NCBI RefSeq assembly: GCF_031624395.1
Contig: NZ_JAMQON010000003.1
Coordinates: 248,001-312,000, forward strand
From: Halomicroarcula saliterrae
Lineage (GTDB): Archaea > Halobacteriota > Halobacteria > Halobacteriales > Haloarculaceae
Length of the DNA stretch: 64,000 nt
Reading direction: 5' to 3'
The notes below the pieces were generated by a model. It saw only the letters and a list, made by a program, of their open reading frames with translations, was not told the origin of the DNA and did not search any database. Position 1 is the first letter of the stretch, and the number at the start of each line of letters is the position of its first letter. Shown here piece by piece: positions 23,369 to 31,374 of this stretch. The position numbers and the translations under genes were made by a program.

Positions 23369-24207
23369 TCCAGCCGCCTGTTCTCGCTCGCCAGCGAGAC
23401 CAGCAGCGTCGGCTCGGACCGCTCGACGCTGCAGTCGCTGCCGCGCTCGACGGTGTAGGTCACCGGCTCGGTCCGGTTACGGTCTATCGGGAGGTCGGCG
23501 ATGACGGGGACGGTCCGGGTCGCCCCGCCGGCGATGGTGTCTGGCTGGGCGTAGCCGGGATACTCGTAGGACAGGTACACGTCGTTCTGTGGGCCCGCCC
23601 CGACTCCGGCGAGACAGCCCTCGACCCGTGGCAGGGAGAGCGCCCGGGTGAAGACGAACTCGTTGCTCGCGGTCAGCGTCCCGACCCGGTGTTCCCGCTG
23701 GCTGTACGGCGTCGGCCCGTCGCCGACCGGGCCGACGGTGACCGGCGACGTCGTCGAGAGCTCGTAGCGCACGTCCCCGCCGACGGCGTCGAGCCCGACC
23801 AGCGCGACGCTCACGAGCAGGAGCCCCGCCGCGACGGTGGCGGCCTGTCGCCGCGGGACGGTGAGCGTCCCCTCGCGCAGCAGGTAGCCGAGCGCGACGA
23901 ACAGCGCCGCCGAGAACGCGAGCAGGAGGAAGGTGCCCGTTTCGCCGGGGTCGTACCGGAAGACGACGTAGCCCACGAAGACGATGTAGGTGACCCCGGC
24001 CAGCGCGAAGGCCACCACGTCCAGCACGTCCCGCTGGACGGTGAGTCCGGCGAGGAAGAGCGCCACGAACGCGAGACAGAGCAGCGCCGCCTTGACCGTA
24101 ATCGAGAGATCGAAGACCACGTCGCGGGAGAAATACAGCAGCGACGCCGCCGCGAACAGCACGCCGAGCGCGTACAGGAGTTTACCGCTGTCGATGGCGA
24201 ATCGCAT
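23365..24207 (-). CDS. Polytopic membrane protein with extracellular beta domain
   Basis: This 280-aa protein has about five hydrophobic helices in its first 145 residues. A long hydrophilic, beta-rich domain follows (about 150-280) and contains two Cys (GCLAGV near 205, SDCSVE near 262) that could form a disulfide outside the cell. I do not recognise the family. It is monocistronic and converges on the zinc-ribbon gene. Confidence 0.75.
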   Translation of the reverse strand: MRFAIDSGKLLYALGVLFAAASLLYFSRDVVFDLSITVKAALLCLAFVALFLAGLTVQRDVLDVVAFALAGVTYIVFVGYVVFRYDPGETGTFLLLAFSAALFVALGYLLREGTLTVPRRQAATVAAGLLLVSVALVGLDAVGGDVRYELSTTSPVTVGPVGDGPTPYSQREHRVGTLTASNEFVFTRALSLPRVEGCLAGVGAGPQNDVYLSYEYPGYAQPDTIAGGATRTVPVIADLPIDRNRTEPVTYTVERGSDCSVERSEPTLLVSLASENRRLD

Positions 24208-24371
24208 GGAGGCCTCACGTCGAGAGCACGCGATATGGCTATATCAAGGCCGGGGCCGCGAAAAAGGCCCGACTCTCGCTTCGCTCGATTCCGGCGCAAC
24301 GGCTCGCTGGCTCACAGCTCCCCCGTTCGCCATCCGCGGTCGCAAGCGACTGCGTTTCGCTCGCCGTACGT

Positions 24372-25400
24372 TCAGTCGTCGGCTGTGGCTCGGTTGCCAC
24401 CGCTGCCACCCGACAGCGGCGTCCGCTCTACCACGGTCCCGTCGTAGGTCGGGTACTGCTCGACGATTTCCCCTTTGGGCACGTCGCCCTCCTCGACCAT
24501 CTCTTCGAGGAGCCACCAGGCGAGCTCGACGTGGTCGGACTTGACGGCGTAGAACTCCTCGGGAACGCCCAGCTCCTGAAGCCGGGCTTCGCTGACCCAC
24601 GCCTTCCCGTAGACGAGCGTGCCGTCCTCGGTGGTGTCGTCGAACTCCCGACGGATGTTGCGGGCCATCCGCTTGAGCCGGGAGCGGTGCTGGGCGGCGT
24701 CCTTGAACACGCTCGTACAGAAGTACACCTTCTCGTGGTCGCCCATCTGTTCGAGGATGTCGTGGCTCCCCTCGACGGCGCTCATGTGGTCCTCCTTGAG
24801 CTCGAAGCCTTCCTCCTGCATCCGGCGGTAGTTCCCGTCGGACATCTCGAACTCGTTGATGTTACAGAAGTCGGCGGCGCCCTCGTCGAGGAACTCGAGG
24901 AATTCCTCCTCGGCACGGATGCCGGGAATCTCGAAGGCGGGAGTGAGCCCCTCCTCGCGGGCGATGTAGAGAATCTCCTCCCACTCGGTGCCGTGCATTT
25001 CGCCCCACAGTTCCAGTGGCGGGTGGAAGCGAATCTCGTCCAGGCCCGCTTCCGAGAGCCGTCGCATGTTCTCGCGGCCGCCGGTGATACCGGTGTAGAG
25101 GTGGGTGTGGTGGTCCTCGCCGAACTCGTCTTTGAGAAGCTCCAGATAGTGGCAGGTCCGGTCGAGCACTTCCTGGGGCTCGCCGCCCGTGATAGAGGTC
25201 CCCAGCGCGCTCATGCGCTTTGCCTCCTCGATGACGTCCTGGTCGTCCTCGATGGGGCGCTCGTTGGCGTACATCTGGGTGACGTTCTTCCGGTTCTCCC
25301 CGAGGGGACAGTAGAAGCAGTCTCGCTGGTCGCAGTAGCCGTAGACGAACATGACCATCTTGCCGCCTTTGGCACATTGCTCGCAGCCCTCGGAAATCAT
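24372..25400 (-). CDS. Radical SAM protein (COG2108-like)
   Basis: This 342-aa radical SAM enzyme is of unknown reaction. The cluster motif is CDQRDCFYC (about 23-31), spaced C-x4-C-x2-C rather than the usual C-x3-C-x2-C. SAM-binding features follow: GTSITGGEP (about 67-75), LYTGITGG (about 101) and EIPGIRAEE (about 157). Two Cys near the start (CEQCAKGGK) may hold a further site. The C-terminal part (RLKRMARNIRREF to the end) is a helical extension. COG2108 proteins are related to pyruvate-formate-lyase activases; assignment to that group is by resemblance. It is not in an operon. Confidence 0.83.
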   Translation of the reverse strand: MISEGCEQCAKGGKMVMFVYGYCDQRDCFYCPLGENRKNVTQMYANERPIEDDQDVIEEAKRMSALGTSITGGEPQEVLDRTCHYLELLKDEFGEDHHTHLYTGITGGRENMRRLSEAGLDEIRFHPPLELWGEMHGTEWEEILYIAREEGLTPAFEIPGIRAEEEFLEFLDEGAADFCNINEFEMSDGNYRRMQEEGFELKEDHMSAVEGSHDILEQMGDHEKVYFCTSVFKDAAQHRSRLKRMARNIRREFDDTTEDGTLVYGKAWVSEARLQELGVPEEFYAVKSDHVELAWWLLEEMVEEGDVPKGEIVEQYPTYDGTVVERTPLSGGSGGNRATADD

Positions 25401-25553
25401 CGTATACGGCTAGGACCGCGTCCAGCGGGAAAAAGCGTGCGCATCCGGGTCGGTATGGTGTGCGTCTACATGCCGACCGGGCTATTCTATCGCCCGCCGC
25501 CCCACTCCAGCGGTAGTGACCGGATTAATGAAAGCAGAGATACAACTTGGCGC

Positions 25554-26048
25554 ATGGACGACGAGGAGTCCGAGCCCGTCGGCGGGTCGCTCCAGCGGGA
25601 CGGTACCCTCGACGAGCGACTTCTGGCGCTTAGCGAGGAACTCATCCGCTACGTCGAGGTGGTCGCCGCGCTGGTCATCGTGTTGCTGTTCGCTATCGGC
25701 GTCTTCGACCTCGGGCTCCAGATATTCATGAGCGCCCTCTCCGGCCGCATCACCGACCCGCTGGTCGTCGTCGGCTTCATCGACACCGCCCTGCTCCTCT
25801 TTATCATCGTCGAGGTGTACCAGACCGTCGTCGCCTACACCCAGGAGAGCGAGACGCGCCGAATCGTCCGGCTGGTCATCTACACCGGCGTCATCGCCAT
25901 GGTCCGGAAGGCCATCATCTTCCGGACCGGGGAGTACGCCGACGAACAGGCCGCGCTGATGGCCGCCGGCTCCTACACCCTCATCATCGTCGGGCTCGCG
26001 GTGTTGCTGGTCGTCGAGCGACGGGCCACCGACAGTGGGACGGTCTGA
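25554..26048 (+). CDS. PsiE-family membrane protein
   Basis: This 164-aa protein has four membrane helices (about 33-55, 68-90, 103-120 and 138-157). It has the PsiE-type signature of a charged helix after the first segment pair (VEVYQTVVAYTQESETRRIVRL). In bacteria PsiE responds to phosphate starvation; the role in archaea is unknown. ATG 25554 lies 27 nt after an ATTAATGAA TATA-like element. A longer frame upstream is only antisense to the radical SAM gene. Confidence 0.85.
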   Translation: MDDEESEPVGGSLQRDGTLDERLLALSEELIRYVEVVAALVIVLLFAIGVFDLGLQIFMSALSGRITDPLVVVGFIDTALLLFIIVEVYQTVVAYTQESETRRIVRLVIYTGVIAMVRKAIIFRTGEYADEQAALMAAGSYTLIIVGLAVLLVVERRATDSGTV

Positions 26049-26091
26049 CACGCCCGAAGACAGTTAAACCACGCTGGCATACGACCGACCA

Positions 26092-27192
26092 ATGCTGCTG
26101 GTGCTGTGCGTGGACCTGGACGACGACCTCGGGCGCAAGACCGACGTCGAGACGCCCGTCGTCGGCCGCGACAACGTCGTCGACGCAGCGGTCGCGCTGG
26201 CCAGTGCCGACCCCGAGGACTCGGACGTGAACGTCCTCTTCGAGGGGGTCCACATCGCCGACGAAATCGACGACGAACCCGTCGAAGTGGCGGCGGTGAC
26301 CGGCGTCGACGCCGGCGACGTGGCCGCCAACCGCGCCGTCGGCGAGGAGGTCGACACGGTGCTCGCCTCGCTGGCCGCGAGCGAGGACGTGCGCGCGCTG
26401 GTCGTCACCGACGGCGCACAGGACGAGTCGGTGGTGCCGGTCATCCGCTCGCGCATCCGCATCGACGGCGTCCGACGGGTCGTCGTCCGGCAGGCACAGG
26501 ACCTCGAATCGATGTACTACACCATCAAGCAGGTGCTCGACGACCCCGAGACCAGAGGGACGATACTCGTCCCGCTCGGCATCCTCCTGCTCATCTATCC
26601 GATGACCATCGCCGTCGAGTCGCTCGGCTACCCCGGCTCGGCGCTGGGTATCATCTCCGGTCTGCTGGGGCTCTACGTCCTCGCGCGCGGGCTGGGCGCC
26701 GAGCGGCTGCTCGACCGGGCCGTCTCGCGTGCGACCTCCGGCTTCTACGGCGGGCGTATCACCATCATCACCTACGTCGTCGCCGCCGCCCTGCTGGCCA
26801 TCGGCGGCGTCAGCGGCGTCACGGCTTACGAGGCCCAGCCGAAGCCGCTCTCGGTCGTCGAGGTGTTGGCGGCGCTGGTCAACGGCGCCGTCCAGTGGTT
26901 CGCCGCGGCGGGCATCACCTCCAGTCTGGGCCGGGTCACGGACGAGTACCTCAACGGCGCCTTCGAGTGGCGCTACCTCAACGCCCCTTTCTACGTGCTG
27001 GCCATCGGCGGCGTGCTTCACGGGCTCTCGGCGTTCTTCCTCGGGAGCCGGACGCTCGAGTATCTCGCCATCGTTCTCACCGCCGGCACGCTGCTCGGGC
27101 TGGCGAGCACGCTCGCCTTCGCCATCGCCGAATCCCGGCTGGCGGGCGCCGAGCGCCACAACCAAGGCCCCGGCGGTCCCTCCTCGGAGTGA
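26092..27192 (+). CDS. DUF373 family membrane protein
   Basis: This 366-aa protein of an archaeal family has a soluble N-terminal half (1-150). That half starts MLLVLCVDLDDDLGRK and contains TDGAQDE and RIRIDGVRRVVVRQAQ. Six or seven membrane helices follow. No function is established. A TATA-like CAGTTAAACC about 27 nt upstream supports a leaderless start. Its TGA overlaps the ATG of the next gene, so the two form an operon. Confidence 0.88.
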   Translation: MLLVLCVDLDDDLGRKTDVETPVVGRDNVVDAAVALASADPEDSDVNVLFEGVHIADEIDDEPVEVAAVTGVDAGDVAANRAVGEEVDTVLASLAASEDVRALVVTDGAQDESVVPVIRSRIRIDGVRRVVVRQAQDLESMYYTIKQVLDDPETRGTILVPLGILLLIYPMTIAVESLGYPGSALGIISGLLGLYVLARGLGAERLLDRAVSRATSGFYGGRITIITYVVAAALLAIGGVSGVTAYEAQPKPLSVVEVLAALVNGAVQWFAAAGITSSLGRVTDEYLNGAFEWRYLNAPFYVLAIGGVLHGLSAFFLGSRTLEYLAIVLTAGTLLGLASTLAFAIAESRLAGAERHNQGPGGPSSE

Positions 27193-27488
27193 TGTACGTC
27201 TCGCGTGCCGTTCGGTCGATTCGCGACGACCCCATCGAGGGGGAGTCGGTCGCGCTCGCACTGACGACGGCCGACGACGCCGACACCGAGGCCGTCGCAA
27301 GCGCCGCGGCGACCGCCGGCGCCACGGTCGAGCGACGCCTCCAGTTCGACGACCTCGCCGTCTCGGTGCCACAGGACCGGGTCGCGGACCTCTGTGCTAT
27401 CGAGGGGCTAGACGCCGTCGAGACGACCGACGCCATCGCTATCACGACCGCCGACGCCACCGACGAGGATGTCGAGTTCGACGGATAG
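27192..27488 (+). CDS. Small protein with I9/ACT-like fold, coupled to DUF373
   Basis: This 98-aa protein is translated from an ATG overlapping the DUF373 stop codon (TGATG). Its pattern (ALALTTADDADTEAVASAAA, then VSVPQDRVADLCAIEGLDAVETT) resembles a ferredoxin-like fold such as the subtilisin-propeptide inhibitor I9. That is inference from strand and helix order, and there is no protease gene nearby. The acidic tail is typical of halophiles. Confidence 0.65.
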   Translation: MYVSRAVRSIRDDPIEGESVALALTTADDADTEAVASAAATAGATVERRLQFDDLAVSVPQDRVADLCAIEGLDAVETTDAIAITTADATDEDVEFDG

Positions 27489-27696
27489 CTCCGCGTCAGA
27501 TTCGTCGTCCCCGCCGACTCGTCCGTTCCGCCCCCACCGGCGTCCGTCCCGCCCTCGTCGACACCCCTGCCGGCGTACCCGGGACAGTTTCATCCGGACG
27601 CTCGGCCGCTACACTAAACTTACGTACCGTAGACAGTGTAGACACCACTCGGTGGCCAGTCGTAACTGACAGGTCTGGCCCGAGGTGTACAGGACT

Positions 27697-29460
27697 ATGC
27701 CCGAACTCATCCACCCCGTCGTCGCCCTCGGGATAATCTCTACTGCGCTCGCGCTACTCATCGCCGGGGTGACGTGGCAACAGCGGGAGACGCGGGGCGC
27801 GCGAACCTACACGGTGTTGATGCTCACACTCGCCGTGTGGTCGACGCTGTACGTCGCCCAGCTGCTGGCGCCGACAGTGGCGACCAAGCGCCCGTGGTTC
27901 GTCGCCCGCCACGCGATGAGCCCGCTGTTCGCGATGGCGTTCTGGGTGTTCGCCGGCCGCTACACCGACCGGCAGGACCTGCTCGTCCGGCGGTATCTGG
28001 TCCCCATCGCCGCGGTCGGGCTCGGCCTCGTCGGCTGCGTCCTGTCGAACCCCGGCGACCTGTACTGGTCGGCGCTCGCGCTCGACCCGATGGGGTCGCT
28101 GTTCCTGCTCGAACTGACCCTCGGGCCGCTGTTCTGGCTCAACTGCGTCTACATCTTCGGTGTCGTCGCCGCCGCCCACGTCGTCATCGTCTCGACGTGG
28201 AAACGCACGTTCGCCAGCTACCGCCCCCAGCTCGCCGTGATGACCGCCGTCGGCGTCATCGAGTTCGCCCTCTCGGTGCTCTTTCTCTCGGAACACACTA
28301 CACTGATTCCGGCCCTGAACCCGTGGCCCAACGTCCAGCTCATCACCTACGGGGCGACTGTCGCCGCCCTGCCCATCGGCTGGTCGTACGTCAACGACTT
28401 CCTCTTCGACATCCAGCCCCTGGCCCGACAGGCCGTCGTCGAGAGCATGGACGACGCCGTCTACATCGTCGACCGCGAGGGGACCATCCGCTACACGAAC
28501 CCGCCGGGGAACCGCCTGCTCGGCCGGCCACCCGAGGCCGACGCCCCGACCGAACCCGTCGAGGAAGCGTTCGCGACGCGGCCGACGCTGCTCGCCTGCT
28601 ACACCGCCGTCGCCGGCGACGACCCGCCCGCCGACGACACCATCCTCGACTGCAGTATCGACGGCGAGCAGCGCTTCTACGACGTCCGCGTCTCGACGAT
28701 TACGAACTCGTCCCGGGAGTGCTCCGGCGCCGTCGTCGTCGCCCGCGACATCACCGAGGAACGCCGCCAGCGCGGTCGGCTCCAGGTCCGAACCGCCCAG
28801 CTCGAACGGCAGAACGAACGCCTGGACCAGTTCGGCCAGTACGTCTCCCACGACCTGCGAAACCCCATTCAGGTCGCTTCGGGCTACGTCGAACTCGCCC
28901 GCGAGACCGAGGACCTCTCCCGACTCGACGACATCGACCGCGCCATCCGCCGGATGAGCGAGATGGTCGAGGACCTCCGGGAACTGACCGCCGTCGACCG
29001 CGACAGCCTCGACGTCGCTCCCGTGAACCTCGCCACCGCCGCCCACACCGCCTGGGCCCACGTCGACACCGCCGGCGCGACGCTTTCGGTCCCCGAAAAC
29101 GCGACGCTCCTCGCCGACGAGGACTACCTCCTGCACGTCTTCGAGAACCTCTTCCGCAACTCGATGGAACACGGCTTGCCGGACGAGGCCGAGGCGACGC
29201 TGGGTGACGGCGGTGGTCTCACGGTCACTGTCGGCCCGCTCGACGGCGGCTTCTTCGTCGCCGACGACGGCGTCGGCATCCCGGAAGCCGACCGCGACGC
29301 CGTGCTCGACCACGGCTACTCCACCGACGGCGGCACCGGGCTGGGCATGTCTATCGTCCGGACCATCGCCGACGTCCACGAGTGGTCGGTGACCGTCACC
29401 GAGAGTGCGACCGGTGGTGCTCGCTTCGAGTTCCGGAACGTCGAGCACCCCGAGGAATGA
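27697..29460 (+). CDS. Membrane histidine kinase with 7TM N-terminus and PAS domain
   Basis: This 587-aa sensor kinase has seven N-terminal helices of the histidine-kinase 7TM type (about 5-225), then a PAS domain (about 245-365, DDAVYIVDREGTIRYTNPPG). A short coiled coil (RLQVRTAQLERQNERL) leads to HisKA with the phospho-acceptor in YVSHDLRNPIQ (about H387). HATPase_c has N-box ENLFRNSMEHG, G1 DDGVGIPEADR and G2 GGTGLGMSIV. It presumably phosphorylates an unlinked response regulator; none is encoded here. ATG 27697 is chosen; 27685 would add four residues. Confidence 0.9.
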   Translation: MPELIHPVVALGIISTALALLIAGVTWQQRETRGARTYTVLMLTLAVWSTLYVAQLLAPTVATKRPWFVARHAMSPLFAMAFWVFAGRYTDRQDLLVRRYLVPIAAVGLGLVGCVLSNPGDLYWSALALDPMGSLFLLELTLGPLFWLNCVYIFGVVAAAHVVIVSTWKRTFASYRPQLAVMTAVGVIEFALSVLFLSEHTTLIPALNPWPNVQLITYGATVAALPIGWSYVNDFLFDIQPLARQAVVESMDDAVYIVDREGTIRYTNPPGNRLLGRPPEADAPTEPVEEAFATRPTLLACYTAVAGDDPPADDTILDCSIDGEQRFYDVRVSTITNSSRECSGAVVVARDITEERRQRGRLQVRTAQLERQNERLDQFGQYVSHDLRNPIQVASGYVELARETEDLSRLDDIDRAIRRMSEMVEDLRELTAVDRDSLDVAPVNLATAAHTAWAHVDTAGATLSVPENATLLADEDYLLHVFENLFRNSMEHGLPDEAEATLGDGGGLTVTVGPLDGGFFVADDGVGIPEADRDAVLDHGYSTDGGTGLGMSIVRTIADVHEWSVTVTESATGGARFEFRNVEHPEE

Positions 29461-29799
29461 GGCGTGTGCGTAGCGGTGACGTACGAAGTCGCCGGTGCGA
29501 ACGGCCGGCCCAGCTACGACCACTGCAAACGGCACCGCGAACGGCCGGAAAGCCCCCGACCGTTCGACTCCCGCGGCTCGTTGCGGTCCTCACTCCGTTG
29601 CGGTCCTTGCGTCGCCGGGGTTCGCCGAACGGTTGGCCCCTTTCAGTCCCGCCCATGCCGGCCGGACAAACAGCTACGGGCGGGACTGTCCGGCTTATCG
29701 TTCGCTGTCGAAGCGCAGGCTGTCCGCGCTGAGTATTACTGTCCTGTGCAGCCGTCCGATTCGCACGGTTTTTGATGCTCCCCGTTGTTGTCCCGCTGA
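29461..29799. other. Intergenic region before tRNA-Arg with a long stem
   Basis: No gene is evident in these 339 bp. They contain short direct repeats (GTTGCGGTCCT at about 29581 and 29599) and one perfect 11-bp inverted repeat, CAGTCCCGCCC (29644-29654) with GGGCGGGACTG (29678-29688). A T-rich segment (GGTTTTTGATG) just before the tRNA may be its promoter. Confidence 0.45.
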
Positions 29800-29874
29800 G
29801 GGCACGTAGCTCAGCCCGGATAGAGCGTCGGACTTCTAATCCGACGGTCGTGGGTTCGAATCCCACCGTGCCCG
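29800..29874 (+). tRNA. tRNA-Arg (anticodon TCT)
   Basis: A 75-nt cloverleaf. The acceptor stem is GGGCACG/CGTGCCC with discriminator G, and the D stem is GCTC/GAGC. The anticodon stem is TCGGA/TCCGA with loop CTTCTAA, giving anticodon TCT for AGA/AGG arginine codons. The T arm is GTGGG-TTCGAAT-CCCAC. There is no intron and no encoded CCA. Its 3' end is copied 118 bp downstream, as expected of an integration site. Confidence 0.95.
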
Positions 29875-29969
29875 TGAAGCCGCCGAGCGACAGCGAGGCG
29901 TGCTGAACCGCAGCACGCAGGGGAATTCGAACCACGCCAGACCGAACGAGCGGAGTGAGGTCTGGCCTC

Positions 29970-29992
29970 GGGTGAGAATCCCACCGTGCCCG
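29970..29992 (+). repeat. att-like copy of the tRNA-Arg 3' end
   Basis: GAATCCCACCGTGCCCG (29976-29992) repeats the last 17 nt of the tRNA gene (29858-29874) exactly. The match extends to 23 nt with two mismatches (29970-29992 against 29852-29874). Haloarchaeal tyrosine integrases use tRNA 3' ends as attB, so this is a probable attachment-site scar. No integrase gene is present. Confidence 0.6.
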
Positions 29993-30180
29993 CTTCTGCG
30001 ACGAACACGAGGCGCGACCGATGGGAACGTCCCGGTCGTGAGGAGCGAAGCGATGAGCGATACGTGGAGATTGGCGTTGATCTAGAGGCCATCGTCGTCC
30101 ACAGTGGCAAGATCGAATTGTTGAATATGATTAATCAACTTCGGTTTGTTCCATATTTTAATCAGCGCACACAGCTTGGA

Positions 30181-30199
30181 AGGATTTATATACATTCGG
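30181..30199 (+). promoter_or_regulatory. Strong TATA element facing two hairpins
   Basis: AGGATTTATATACATTCGG is a good archaeal TATA box. Transcription about 27 nt downstream (near 30215) would start just before the first hairpin. No ORF follows on this strand, so any product would be a non-coding RNA antisense or convergent to the gene at 30292-31374. Confidence 0.4.
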
Positions 30200-30219
30200 T
30201 GGTGATGAATAAACACAAC

Positions 30220-30267
30220 GCGTCCTTTCCCAGGACGCGCCTTATTTCGGTTCCCTCCCAGGAACCG
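30220..30267. other. Two tandem stem-loops with related loops
   Basis: Hairpin 1 is GCGTCCT-TTCCC-AGGACGC (30220-30238). Hairpin 2 is CGGTTCC-CTCCCA-GGAACCG (30248-30267). Stems are perfect 7-bp pairs of different sequence, but both loops expose YTCCC, and both match TCCCAGGA at the loop-stem junction. On the minus strand they lie just after the orphan gene (a terminator role is possible). On the plus strand they follow a TATA box (a small RNA is possible). Confidence 0.5.
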
Positions 30268-30291
30268 TTCTACAACGTACTAGATGCATCT

Positions 30292-31374
30292 TTAATCGGA
30301 GAAAGCCGATAGCTCATCCTGAAACAGGCGGATTGCTTCACTCCTATCAAGAACGCTTACCGATTTCCTATCATTCAACGAGGCATAATCTTCTAATTGA
30401 TCCTTATTATCTCCAAGGCAAATAAGAAAGTCTGACGAATCCATGAAATCTCGGTCGTGGTTCTCATTAAAGAACTTCACACATCCATCTGACTTCTGTG
30501 CAAATTTACAAGCATGCTCAAATATATCTAGAGACTTGACCTTCTTTGTAGAGAGTTCATCTCCAGTCTCAATATAAACCGTTGGACTGGGATAATGGAG
30601 GATACTTCTGATACTATCAGTTGTGTGTGGCACCATATGCCTCAAATCAATGCCGTGGTCGATAGACTTAGAATCAACGTAAGCAGAGTCCTCTGGTGTT
30701 ATGTCTTTTAGGAACTTGTATATCTCTTCTTCATCCCATTCCTCTACTTGCTGCTTTACCATATCCATGGTTAGATCTGCAAGTGAGAGAAGAGGATACG
30801 TTTTATCTCCTTGAGGAATGACTCTTATTTTATTAGACAATTCGCCCACATCTAGCCACGATTTGGATATTTGCCCGCCAAAGTCGTCTGTTAAGACATT
30901 TTTATGGATTGGCCAAGTATCATATGGTAGGTGCTCCGGTCGTGTCTTCTTTTTTCTAAGGTATTCCCAGATGGCAATGATATTATAATATTTTTCTAAA
31001 ATATTATTCATGAACTCCTGTGATTCCATTCTCTTCCTATCGTCTTCGTTATCTCTAAATAAAGTGACCCACTGTGGTGGCAAAGACGTTTCTACAAACT
31101 GAACTTCACGAATTGTTTCGATTGTCAATAGTTCCTGTACGATCTCCTTTCGCGCATCCTCCCTTTCCCAATCTTTCACCCATCTAGTAATATCTGAATC
31201 TTTTATTATCGGGTGCTCTGTTTCAATTCCGTACTCGCCACACTTTTTTGTTATAATCTCAAAGTATCTGCTATCGAATTCTTCAATATCATCAACAGCT
31301 ACTGCAACAGCGGCCAGGCTAACCCAGTTTGGCTGCTGTTCATGAAATCTATACTTTGTTGCATCTGAAGCCAC
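30292..31374 (-). CDS. A+T-rich orphan protein, possible DUF3800/RNase H-like
   Basis: This 360-aa protein belongs to no family I recognise with confidence. Base composition and codon use (many AAA, ATA and TTT codons, Lys and Ile rich) differ sharply from all neighbours, a sign of recent transfer. The order of elements loosely resembles DUF3800: NWVSLAAVAVAVDD early (about 15-28) and LLSLADLTMDMVKQQVEEW (about 195-213). The first acidic strand of that family is not evident. The start is GTG 31374, supported by a TATA-like AAATATTATA (minus strand) at 31414-31425. The frame stays open 28 codons further upstream without an ATG, so N-terminal loss is possible. Its location beside tRNA-Arg suggests an accessory or defence role. 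Confidence 0.6.
   Translation of the reverse strand: MASDATKYRFHEQQPNWVSLAAVAVAVDDIEEFDSRYFEIITKKCGEYGIETEHPIIKDSDITRWVKDWEREDARKEIVQELLTIETIREVQFVETSLPPQWVTLFRDNEDDRKRMESQEFMNNILEKYYNIIAIWEYLRKKKTRPEHLPYDTWPIHKNVLTDDFGGQISKSWLDVGELSNKIRVIPQGDKTYPLLSLADLTMDMVKQQVEEWDEEEIYKFLKDITPEDSAYVDSKSIDHGIDLRHMVPHTTDSIRSILHYPSPTVYIETGDELSTKKVKSLDIFEHACKFAQKSDGCVKFFNENHDRDFMDSSDFLICLGDNKDQLEDYASLNDRKSVSVLDRSEAIRLFQDELSAFSD

Larger units (their letters stand above)
29993..30291. other. Non-coding edge of the tRNA-linked accessory patch
   Basis: The first 100 bp are G+C-rich with small inverted repeats. From about 30100 the sequence is strongly A+T-rich and holds a TATA element and two tandem stem-loops (annotated separately). 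I see no coding frame on either strand. Confidence 0.4.

Noticed and set aside
24531-25553. Open frame upstream of PsiE
   Set aside because: It is antisense to the radical SAM gene. The membrane protein begins at ATG 25554, where a TATA-like element is correctly spaced.
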